Assembly: GCF_000783395.1 (NCBI RefSeq)
Contig: NZ_JSFK01000018.1
Coordinates: 1-64,000, forward strand
Length of the DNA: 64,000 nucleotides
Reading direction: 5' to 3'
Source of the DNA: Pseudomonas chlororaphis
GTDB lineage: Bacteria > Pseudomonadota > Gammaproteobacteria > Pseudomonadales > Pseudomonadaceae
The notes beneath the pieces are model-generated. The model was not told the DNA's origin, ran no database searches, and was given only the letters and a program-made list of their open reading frames with translations. Each line of letters begins with the position of its first letter. Positions within the stretch are counted from its first letter, which is position 1. This document shows, piece by piece, positions 53,936 to 60,693 of the stretch. The position numbers and the translations under genes were made by a program.

Positions 53936-53951
53936 TTTTACCCCCACAAAA
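53936..53951 (+). repeat. short repeat near attR, copy 2
   Basis: TTTTACCCCCACAAAA, identical and in the same orientation as 22584-22599 near attL. Possible integrase arm site. Confidence 0.45.
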
Positions 53952-54077
53952 ACGTCGGCTCTTGATGGACGTTACTGGACTCTCGTAGAGCAGAACACCG
54001 CTGGAGCTCACGTAAATACTCGCCTTGAAAAATCCACAATAAAATTCTGGAGTCTTTCAAGAAGTATGAAAAAGGAG
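53952..54077. other. non-coding island edge
   Basis: No gene or motif seen between the integrase remnant and attR. Confidence 0.4.
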
Positions 54078-54123
54078 ATGGGGTGCTAGGGGTCGAGTGT
54101 TCGAATCACTCCGTCCCGACCAT
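54078..54123 (+). repeat. attR, 46-bp direct repeat of the tRNA-Pro 3' end
   Basis: Identical over 46 bp to 22483-22528. It does not form a complete tRNA (only the 3' 45 nt). Right border of the island. Confidence 0.92.
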
Positions 54124-54149
54124 TATTCCTGAGTAGAATCAGACAGTTA

Positions 54150-54170
54150 AGCCGATCAGATGGATCGGCT
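54150..54170 (+). terminator. native tRNA-Pro terminator, displaced
   Basis: AGCCGATC/GATCGGCT, 8-bp stem, 5-nt loop, then TTTTT. It follows attR and so was probably the original terminator of tRNA-Pro before the island entered. Confidence 0.8.
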
Positions 54171-54268
54171 TTTTTGTGCCTGCGCGAAACTACACGGTGA
54201 TTTCTTTAATAAGATCTGGATTCGCTCCGGCCTGGCGATCTTTGCTGAATCCTTCAGTTCAATCCCGT

Positions 54269-54424
54269 CTACGCGTAGTAAAGGTTCAGCGCAATCAGCT
54301 CAAACACAGCCACACATACGCAGAACGCAACGAATCTTCGGGTAAACACCCGGCGAGGCTTTTCATAGCCTTGATAGTTACTGAATGCGCTGCAAAGGTT
54401 TCCCAGAAAATCAATAAAGTCCAT
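54269..54424 (-). CDS. Small single-helix membrane protein of unknown function
   Basis: 51 residues from ATG 54424: MDFIDFLGNLCSAFSNYQGY, a basic stretch (KPRRVFTRRF), and one hydrophobic helix near the C-terminus (VAFCVCVAVFELIALNL). Composition looks natural. A weak GAGG-type site lies upstream and a TTG at 54466 would extend it. No family recognised. A start-less frame with protein-like text ends just upstream at 54451. Confidence 0.4.
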   Translation of the reverse strand: MDFIDFLGNLCSAFSNYQGYEKPRRVFTRRFVAFCVCVAVFELIALNLYYA

Positions 54425-54692
54425 CAGATCTGCATCCTCGCCTGCATGCTTCACGCATCTTGCCAATTCCAGTCTGGTTGAGACTTCTCATTGTCCTTAC
54501 GATCGACCTCGGTAGTCGGCGTAGGGCTCTACGTTGGTCGGTACATCCAAAGGCAAGTTGATTCCCTTTTTACTGATCGACGCGCCATTTTCATTGGTGG
54601 TCGATACAGTATTCTTTCCCTTCGAATATCAATACACCTGCAATTTCTGACTTGCAGGTAGTGCAACCTAAAGCGGTGTAAAACCCCCTTGG
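54425..54692. other. gap with an open frame lacking a start
   Basis: On the minus strand 54624-54451 reads KKGINLPLDVPTNVEPYADY then RGRKDNEKSQPDWNWQDA and stop, but there is no ATG/GTG and a TGA precedes it. It may be the 3' scrap of a lost gene. Confidence 0.35.
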
Positions 54693-54720
54693 AAAAGCCT
54701 TGGCATGTGCCAAGGCTTTT
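54693..54720 (-). terminator. terminator of the NADAR gene
   Basis: AAAAGCCTTGGCA/TGCCAAGGCTTTT, 13-bp perfect stem, 2-nt nominal loop, A/T flanks on both sides. Confidence 0.88.
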
Positions 54721-54748
54721 TCGTTGCTGACGCCACCGCCGATAAAAC

Positions 54749-55306
54749 TCAGGACGATCCGACCCTGCCGTCCCGAACCTGCATCAGCGCAAACCCCAAA
54801 AGATTCAGGCCTTTCCACAGATTCGGATCGTTAACATTTGCGTGATCCTGCGCGAGCCCAATTCCCCAAATGTCATCAACCGGGCTCGCTTCGACTATCA
54901 CCCGGGATCCAGTGCGCATCAGGTATTCGTCCAGTTCCGGGTTTTGCGAGAACTTGGCTTGGTTTGCCCGGACGACGATGTCGTATCGGTGTTGCAGCCA
55001 GCGTTGGTCGTTGAACCCGCGCACCTTGCGGCCGAGGGCTTTGGCGGCGTTCGGGGTCGGGGCCTGGAGTACTTGTGCACGAATTTCCTGATCGTCGAAC
55101 AAGGCTGCCTTCTCGGCCATCATGAAGTGTTCGGCTGTCGGGTAGCGTTGCCCCTCGACAACGAATTCGGCTTCGTACCACTGGCTGAAGCATGAAGCCG
55201 TGACGGCGTTTCTGCTTCGCTGGTGTCCCCAGAAAAAGGTGAAATCCAGAGGCTCTCCAGCGTTGAAGCGAGCGCGTAGATCTTCGAGAAGTTTAGAGTC
55301 GTGCAA
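54749..55306 (-). CDS. NADAR family protein (YbiA/RibX-like)
   Basis: A 185-residue NADAR-domain protein. FTFFWGHQ, then the signature YPTAEHFMMAEKAALF (about 56-71), and WGIGLAQDHANVNDPNLWKG near the C-terminus. Family members are N-glycosidases that act on riboflavin-pathway intermediates or ADP-ribose-type groups. Stand-alone gene between the island and the secretion locus. Confidence 0.92.
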   Translation of the reverse strand: MHDSKLLEDLRARFNAGEPLDFTFFWGHQRSRNAVTASCFSQWYEAEFVVEGQRYPTAEHFMMAEKAALFDDQEIRAQVLQAPTPNAAKALGRKVRGFNDQRWLQHRYDIVVRANQAKFSQNPELDEYLMRTGSRVIVEASPVDDIWGIGLAQDHANVNDPNLWKGLNLLGFALMQVRDGRVGSS

Positions 55307-55383
55307 TGAGATTTCCTCGGTAACTGACGTTCGACGTTACCGTTGCTGTGCGTGTCAGGGCAATACGCAATATCGCCCAGAGA

Positions 55384-55995
55384 CTAATCCAGTGGGCCCA
55401 AGACCTGGCGGTAGTGTTCTTCGCCTTGAAGCGTCTGCCGGGTCAGGCGGATTTCCAGGCCTTGGGGGTTTTCTTTGCGGTTGCCGCTGAGCTGGCGCCA
55501 CCCCATCTCTGGTTCCCAGACGCGCACTTGCAGGTCGCTGATGCTGTCGAGCACCGCCACTGCCTGTTTCGGCGCGGGCAGCGGGTAGCGATCACGTGGC
55601 GTGGCTGCGGCGCGGTAAAGGGTTTGATCTTTCAACCACCAGCGCACGCGCTGCAAGCCGTTCTGCGAGGTGGCTGCACTGCGGATCACGTCAAGACGAA
55701 AGCGCTGGTCGTCGGCGCTGCGCACGCTGATTGCCGCTGGCTGCCCGGATCGTTCGTCATCGTTGTCGTTCAGCTGTGGTTCGCGCAGTTCGATGCTGGC
55801 GCGCAAGGCGATATCTCGTTCCAGTTGATGCAGCGTGCGCAGCAGTGCTTCGGTGTGTTCGGTGCTCGCCTGCAGGTGCGTGTCGGCGCGGGTCACGCTG
55901 TCCAGGCCGCGCCAGGCGATCAGGCTGACGATCGCCATGAGCATGATCGCGACCATCACTTCGATCAGGGTAAAACCCTCTTGCCGGTTATTCAT
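55384..55995 (-). CDS. gspJ: Type II secretion pseudopilin GspJ (HxcW-like)
   Basis: A 203-residue minor pseudopilin. It starts MNNRQEGFTLIEVMVAIMLM: prepilin peptidase site G/F, N-methyl Phe, Glu5, followed by the hydrophobic helix. The C-terminal globular part ends GEEHYRQVLGPLD. With GspI and GspK it forms the pilus tip. ATG 55995 chosen to give the short leader. Overlaps gspH by 4 bp. Confidence 0.92.
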   Translation of the reverse strand: MNNRQEGFTLIEVMVAIMLMAIVSLIAWRGLDSVTRADTHLQASTEHTEALLRTLHQLERDIALRASIELREPQLNDNDDERSGQPAAISVRSADDQRFRLDVIRSAATSQNGLQRVRWWLKDQTLYRAAATPRDRYPLPAPKQAVAVLDSISDLQVRVWEPEMGWRQLSGNRKENPQGLEIRLTRQTLQGEEHYRQVLGPLD

Positions 55996-56453
55996 GGCTG
56001 GTTGGCCAAGGTCAATTTGCCCGTGGCTGTGCGTTGCACGGTGAGCGTGTTCTGGCCGTCCGAGAGTTGCAGTTGCACGGGTGAATCGAACCACTCGGCG
56101 TTCAGTATCAGCGGCTGCCTGGGTGTCACTCGCACCTTCAGCGATGGCGTTTCCCAGTGACGAGGGCGCAGTTGCGGATCGGCGAGGAAGTGATCGAAGC
56201 CGGGGCCTTGTTCATTGCGACGGCTGAAACGAAAGCCGTTTTTGTCCGCCTGCCAAGTGATCGGGCGTCCATCGGCCAGGGCTTCGGCATGGGCGATTTG
56301 CAGCAACTGGATCAAGCGATTGGCGTCTTTGCGCAGCAGTTGCGCCGGGTCAGGCTTGATGCTCAGGCTGACGGCGGCGCTGGCAATACCGATGATGATC
56401 AACACCACCATCAATTCGATGAGGGTGAAGCCTGTTTGTCTGTCCTTGGTCAT
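55992..56453 (-). CDS. gspH: Type II secretion pseudopilin GspH (HxcU-like)
   Basis: A 153-residue minor pseudopilin starting MTKDRQTGFTLIELMVVLII with cleavage at G/F and Glu5. The globular part has DANRLIQLLQIAHAEAL typical of GspH. ATG 56453 is used; upstream codons in the frame are not coding. First of the gspHJ minus-strand pair, divergent from gspC. Confidence 0.9.
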   Translation of the reverse strand: MTKDRQTGFTLIELMVVLIIIGIASAAVSLSIKPDPAQLLRKDANRLIQLLQIAHAEALADGRPITWQADKNGFRFSRRNEQGPGFDHFLADPQLRPRHWETPSLKVRVTPRQPLILNAEWFDSPVQLQLSDGQNTLTVQRTATGKLTLANQP

Positions 56454-56523
56454 ACCGCAACGTTCCTTCGTTGTGAATCCATCCTGGCGGATTCGAACCA
56501 TCAATCCGGATAGAAAAGCCAAT

Positions 56524-56553
56524 GTTGTCCTGTAGACTGCGACGCAGGACAAC
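56524..56553. promoter_or_regulatory. inverted repeat in gspH/gspC divergent region
   Basis: GTTGTCCTG-N12-CAGGACAAC, perfect 9-bp arms. Candidate operator or RNA hairpin 15 bp before gspC. Confidence 0.45.
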
Positions 56554-56567
56554 AGGGAGGTTGGGTC

Positions 56568-56999
56568 TTGGCATTTTCTTTTCGCTTATCCGCAACGCAG
56601 CTTGTGCAATCGGCGGCGCTGATCGCTGCACTGGCAGGGGGACTGTTCTGGTCTGCGCTGTTGCTGACGCCGGCACAATCCCACGTTCCGGCGCTGGAGC
56701 CCCAAGTGCTGCCGACGCGCGCCGACACAGCGGCTTTGCAGTGGTTTTCCAACCAGCCGGCACCGTTGGATATCAAAGTTTCCGGAGTGCTGGCAGGGGC
56801 GCACGCTGCGGTGGCAATTCTAAGTCTCAACGACGGTCCGCCGCGCAGTTTTCTGGTGGGTGATCGCTTGGCCCTGGGTGTGCGCGTGATCGCCATTGAA
56901 CAGGATGCGGTGGTCATTGAGCGTGGCGCAGAACAGAGCCGATTAAAAGTCAGCACGCTGCCAGACTCCCCCTCGCTGCCTCGACTGACTCGACCCTGA
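56568..56999 (+). CDS. gspC: Type II secretion GspC/N-like protein (HxcP-like)
   Basis: A 143-residue short GspC-type protein. One N-terminal membrane helix (about 8-33), then the HR domain (about 50-125, DIKVSGVLAGAHAAVAILSL, PPRSFLVGDRLALGVRV). The PDZ or coiled-coil tail of long GspC is absent. It links the inner-membrane platform to the secretin. Lies between minus-strand gspH and gspI, as in hxc. Confidence 0.82.
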   Translation: MAFSFRLSATQLVQSAALIAALAGGLFWSALLLTPAQSHVPALEPQVLPTRADTAALQWFSNQPAPLDIKVSGVLAGAHAAVAILSLNDGPPRSFLVGDRLALGVRVIAIEQDAVVIERGAEQSRLKVSTLPDSPSLPRLTRP

Positions 57000-57005
57000 G
57001 CAGCG

Positions 57006-57392
57006 TCATTGGCGCTTTTCCTGCGGCCGGCCGAGTAAGGTTTCGAGTCGCGCCAGGGGTGGCGCCTGACGTTCGCGATCGGAAACCAGCAGCGTCACGC
57101 GCATCAGTTGTCCGTCGGTGCTCGGGGTCACGCGTTGGTCACAGCGCAGTTGCAGGCGACCTTGATCGCACTCGAAGGTTTTCACTCCCGGGGCAAAATC
57201 TTCCTCCAGACGCAGCTCGGCGAGCCGGGTTTGCGCCGCCAGCAAAGCGATCGAGCGATCGCGCAGTAGACCATTGCTCTGGGTCATCAGACCCGCAACG
57301 CGAACGGCCGCAGACATCGCCACGGCGATGATTGCCAAGGCCACCAGAACCTCGATGAGGGTAAAACCTTGCTCCTTGCGCAACGCTTCCAT
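57006..57392 (-). CDS. gspI: Type II secretion pseudopilin GspI (HxcV-like)
   Basis: A 128-residue minor pseudopilin: MEALRKEQGFTLIEVLVALA, cleavage at G/F, Glu5, then a short globular part (RTRLAELRLEEDF-like: AQTRLAELRLEEDFAPG). ATG 57392 chosen for a normal leader. Divergent from gspG. Confidence 0.92.
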   Translation of the reverse strand: MEALRKEQGFTLIEVLVALAIIAVAMSAAVRVAGLMTQSNGLLRDRSIALLAAQTRLAELRLEEDFAPGVKTFECDQGRLQLRCDQRVTPSTDGQLMRVTLLVSDRERQAPPLARLETLLGRPQEKRQ

Positions 57393-57538
57393 GCTTGTCT
57401 CTGCGGTTGAAACCGACCCGCAGAATAACACCCGTCTTTTGGCGAATGTGCAGAAAAACAGTGCGTTAATGATTGTTGTACGATGACTGGCTTTTGTTAC
57501 ACTGCGCGCCGAATGTAATCATGCCAAGGAAGGTTGAA

Positions 57539-57988
57539 ATGGATTTCGCGCGCGTCAAATCTCAGTCCGCAGGCCGTCGAGGCCAGCAGGGTTTTACCCT
57601 GATCGAAATCATGGTGGTGGTTGTCATCCTCGGCATTCTGGCTGCGATGGTCGTGCCCAAGGTGCTCGACCGACCTGATCAGGCCCGAGCCACTGCGGCG
57701 AAACAAGACATCGCCGGTCTGATGCAGGCGCTCAAACTTTACCGCCTCGACCACGGCACTTACCCGACGTTGAATCAGGGGCTGAAGGTGTTGGTGGAGC
57801 GTCCGGCGGATGCGAAAAACAGCAACTGGCGCTCTTATCTGGAACGCTTGCCCAACGACCCGTGGGGTCGTCCTTACAACTATCTGAATCCTGGCGCGAA
57901 CGGTGAGATCGACATCTTCTCCCTCGGCGCAGACGGCCAACCCGACGGCGACGGCGTCAATGCCGATATCGGTTCCTGGCAGCTCTGA
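57539..57988 (+). CDS. gspG: Type II secretion major pseudopilin GspG (HxcT-like)
   Basis: A 149-residue major pseudopilin. A long 19-residue basic leader (MDFARVKSQSAGRRGQQG) precedes F-TLIEIMVVVVILGILAAMV; the calcium-site text DPWGRPYNYLNPG and SLGADGQPDGDG are typical of GspG. The strong AAGGAAGG site fixes ATG 57539. Confidence 0.95.
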   Translation: MDFARVKSQSAGRRGQQGFTLIEIMVVVVILGILAAMVVPKVLDRPDQARATAAKQDIAGLMQALKLYRLDHGTYPTLNQGLKVLVERPADAKNSNWRSYLERLPNDPWGRPYNYLNPGANGEIDIFSLGADGQPDGDGVNADIGSWQL

Positions 57989-57996
57989 GAGCGGCC

Positions 57997-58983
57997 ATGA
58001 AATCATCCTCGCCACAGGCGCAGAAACAGCGCGGCATGGCCATTATCAGTGCCTTGCTGATTGCCGCCGTGGTTGCGGTGATCGCCGCTGGCATGCTCAC
58101 CCGGCAGAGCGTCTTCACCCGTTCTCTTGAAGCGGAACAGTCTCGCGTGCAGGGCGCTGCCGCGCTGTTGGCGGGGCTGGAGCTCAGTCGGCAACTGCTC
58201 AGGGACACGCGTCAACAGGACGTGCTGACCCGGCTCGATCAACCTTGGGCGCAGCCTGTCAAAAGCCATTTGTTGAATTCGCCGGGGGGCGGTTTCGAGG
58301 GGCGCATCGAGGACCAGCAGGGCAAGTTCAATTTGCGCAATTTACTCAGCAATGAGCGCGTCGATGGCGGACAGTTGCGCAGCTTCGAACGCCTCTGCGA
58401 AATGATCGGAATCGATGCTGCCCTCAGCCAGCGCATCAGCCAGCGCGTCATTGCCTCCTACCCGAGAATGCCCGACCTGCAAGCCGCCGGGCAGAGTATG
58501 GCGCAGACGGGTTTCGACGGCGTCCGCGCGACGTCACCGAGTGCGCGTCGCCAGCCATTGCCGGCCACTCAGCCGATGTTGCGCAGCCTTGATGATTTAC
58601 GTGGCCTCGAAGGCATGACCGAGCAACTGCTTGGTCGTTTGAATCAGTATGTCAGCCTGATTCCGGCCAAGACCTGGGTCAACGGTAATACTGCCAGCGC
58701 CGAGGTATTGGTGGCGGTGGTACCGGGTTTATCGCTCGCGCAGGCCAGGGCCGTGGTGGGAGAGCGCGATCGTGGCCAGTGGTTCATCAATCGCGGGGAC
58801 TTCGTCAACCGTCTGCACTTGCCGCATCTGACCGTCGACGGACTGAACGTCGGCATCAGCAGCGATTGGTTTCTGCTGCGCGGACACGCGCGTCGTGACC
58901 AGCGCCGCGTCAGCCTGGATGCGCTGCTGCATCGACCTGCCGACGACCTGCCGAAAGTGGTCTGGTCGAGGCTCGGCGTATGA
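57997..58983 (+). CDS. gspK: Type II secretion pseudopilin GspK (HxcX-like)
   Basis: A 328-residue large minor pseudopilin. N-terminal QRGMAIISALLIAAVVAVIA (no Glu5 in the usual place, normal for GspK), EDQQGKFNLRNLLS, and two SAM/HhH-like subdomains (LEGMTEQLLGRLNQ; VVPGLSLAQARAVVG). Caps the pseudopilus. Overlaps gspL by 4 bp. Confidence 0.93.
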   Translation: MKSSSPQAQKQRGMAIISALLIAAVVAVIAAGMLTRQSVFTRSLEAEQSRVQGAAALLAGLELSRQLLRDTRQQDVLTRLDQPWAQPVKSHLLNSPGGGFEGRIEDQQGKFNLRNLLSNERVDGGQLRSFERLCEMIGIDAALSQRISQRVIASYPRMPDLQAAGQSMAQTGFDGVRATSPSARRQPLPATQPMLRSLDDLRGLEGMTEQLLGRLNQYVSLIPAKTWVNGNTASAEVLVAVVPGLSLAQARAVVGERDRGQWFINRGDFVNRLHLPHLTVDGLNVGISSDWFLLRGHARRDQRRVSLDALLHRPADDLPKVVWSRLGV

Positions 58984-60158
58984 CTCGCCTGCGAGTCGCC
59001 TTGCCGCCGCTGGCGGGCTTGACCTCAGACTCTGAGGTTGAATTTGCGCGCCTGGATCGACACGACCAGGTCAGTCAGACCGGTGTCAGTACGCTTTCAC
59101 TGATTGAACAGGAGTGGCCGTCACAGCCCGTCGAGTTTTTTCTGCATCCGGCGGACAGTGTACTGACCAGTTTGCCGTTGCCACCGCTGACGCCGGTGAA
59201 GATCGAGGCGGCGGTGAAGTGTGCCGCGCAGGCGCTGATTCTGGGTGGCACTGAACAAATGTACGTTGCACACAGTGCTCGTGAGGTCTCAGGGCAAGTG
59301 TCGCTGGCCTGGCTCCCGCAGGCATCTCTGGATCGTTTCGGGCAGTTATTGACTCAGCACCGATTGAAGCTGCGAGGCCTTTACCCGGCGCCTTACGCTT
59401 TGCCGGTGCCAGCGCAGGGGCAGGTCAGCGCCTGCGTGTTGGACGGGCAATTGCTGCTGCGCTTCAGCCGTGCGCAGGCTTCGGTAGAACCCTTGGCGCA
59501 GGAGCGTCTGGATGAACTCGTCAGCAGTGGTCGCGGCTTGCAGTGGATCGGCGCGGATGCTCCTGCAACAGTCGTCGAACCACGACCTGCGGAGCAGCGC
59601 TGGTGTGGCGTCGCGCCGGGATGGGGGTTGCATGCAGGCGTCGGCAAGGCTGCCGGCCCCGCTCGCGGTTGGGGCAAGGCCGTCTTCTGTTGTGCCTTGG
59701 CGATCGCGATCTGGGTGTCGGGGCTGAACCTTTACGCGGCCCGTGAAGTGACCCAGGGCGAGCAGCTCAAGGCGCAAATGAGCCAGCGGGTAAAGCAGGC
59801 TTTTCCAGAGTTACCGGTGATCCTCAATCCGTTGCAGCAGGCTCGCCAGCAATTGACAGCCCGGCACAGCGGTGTGACGGCCGACGCGAATCATGGGTTT
59901 GCCTACCTGGTGCAACACGCCGCGAGCGCGCTGCCGTTTATGGCGGGCAGCGTCCAGCGCATGACCTATGAGCAGGGACGTTTGCAGTTGGAGTTGGCTG
60001 CCGATACTGCGCAGGCACCCGCCGATGGAGCATCGCCGGGAGCGCTGACGCAGGCAGGGTTGGTCGCCAGACGCGAAGACAACGTGTGGATTTTCAGCCC
60101 GCAGGTTGAGCCGGCAGCGGTTGAGGATGATGCCGTCATGGACAGCGACGATGAATAG
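58980..60158 (+). CDS. gspL: Type II secretion GspL (HxcY-like)
   Basis: A 392-residue inner-membrane assembly-platform protein. Cytoplasmic actin-like domain (about 1-230, which binds GspE), one membrane helix at about 240-258 (AVFCCALAIAIWVSGLNLYA) and a ferredoxin-fold periplasmic end (about 290-370, FAYLVQHAASALPFM). Overlaps gspM by 8 bp. Confidence 0.9.
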   Translation: MTRLRVALPPLAGLTSDSEVEFARLDRHDQVSQTGVSTLSLIEQEWPSQPVEFFLHPADSVLTSLPLPPLTPVKIEAAVKCAAQALILGGTEQMYVAHSAREVSGQVSLAWLPQASLDRFGQLLTQHRLKLRGLYPAPYALPVPAQGQVSACVLDGQLLLRFSRAQASVEPLAQERLDELVSSGRGLQWIGADAPATVVEPRPAEQRWCGVAPGWGLHAGVGKAAGPARGWGKAVFCCALAIAIWVSGLNLYAAREVTQGEQLKAQMSQRVKQAFPELPVILNPLQQARQQLTARHSGVTADANHGFAYLVQHAASALPFMAGSVQRMTYEQGRLQLELAADTAQAPADGASPGALTQAGLVARREDNVWIFSPQVEPAAVEDDAVMDSDDE

Positions 60159-60693
60159 TCTGCTGGCGATCTATCGGGCTCGCTGGCTGCTGCTGCGAGC
60201 ACAGATTCATCGGCATTGGGCGCCGCTGAGCTTGCGCGAAAAACGCCTGGTCGCGGGCACCGCATTGATGTTGGGGGGCGTGCTGATCTGGCTGCTGTTC
60301 GTCCAGCCACCGCTGAAAAAGATTGAACATTGGCAGACCGAAACGCCGAAGTTGCGTGGCCAGGCCGAAGCGCTGGATCTGTTGTTGCGCGAGGTGGCAA
60401 CAGCGCCCATCGGACAAAACTTCGAGCGGTCATTGCAGCAATCTCTCGATGGCAGCGGGCTGCTTGGTCACTACCAACTGCAGGCAATTGGCACCGCTTG
60501 GCAGTTGACGTTCGAGGATGCGCCCGCTGATGCCGTCATCAGTTGGCTGCTAATCCACCCCGTGCAGTTTTCACTTGAAGTGGTCGAGGCTCGTTTGCAG
60601 CGTGCAAGTGAGGTCAAGGTCGATGATACGGCAGGCAATCTGTCGGGAACCGTTCGCATGGATCAGGCGCAGGGCGCTAAGGAAGCTTCATGA
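60151..60693 (+). CDS. gspM: Type II secretion GspM (HxcZ-like)
   Basis: A 180-residue bitopic protein. One membrane helix at about 34-52 (LVAGTALMLGGVLIWLLFVQ), a coiled-coil segment, and a small periplasmic ferredoxin-like domain (FSLEVVEARLQRASEV). Partner of GspL. ATG 60151 lies inside the gspL stop region; the frame upstream is not used. Confidence 0.88.
   Translation: MNSLLAIYRARWLLLRAQIHRHWAPLSLREKRLVAGTALMLGGVLIWLLFVQPPLKKIEHWQTETPKLRGQAEALDLLLREVATAPIGQNFERSLQQSLDGSGLLGHYQLQAIGTAWQLTFEDAPADAVISWLLIHPVQFSLEVVEARLQRASEVKVDDTAGNLSGTVRMDQAQGAKEAS

Noticed and set aside
54591..54818. 75-codon minus-strand frame (ends KEYCIDHQ)
   Set aside because: It spans the strong NADAR terminator and starts inside the NADAR gene.
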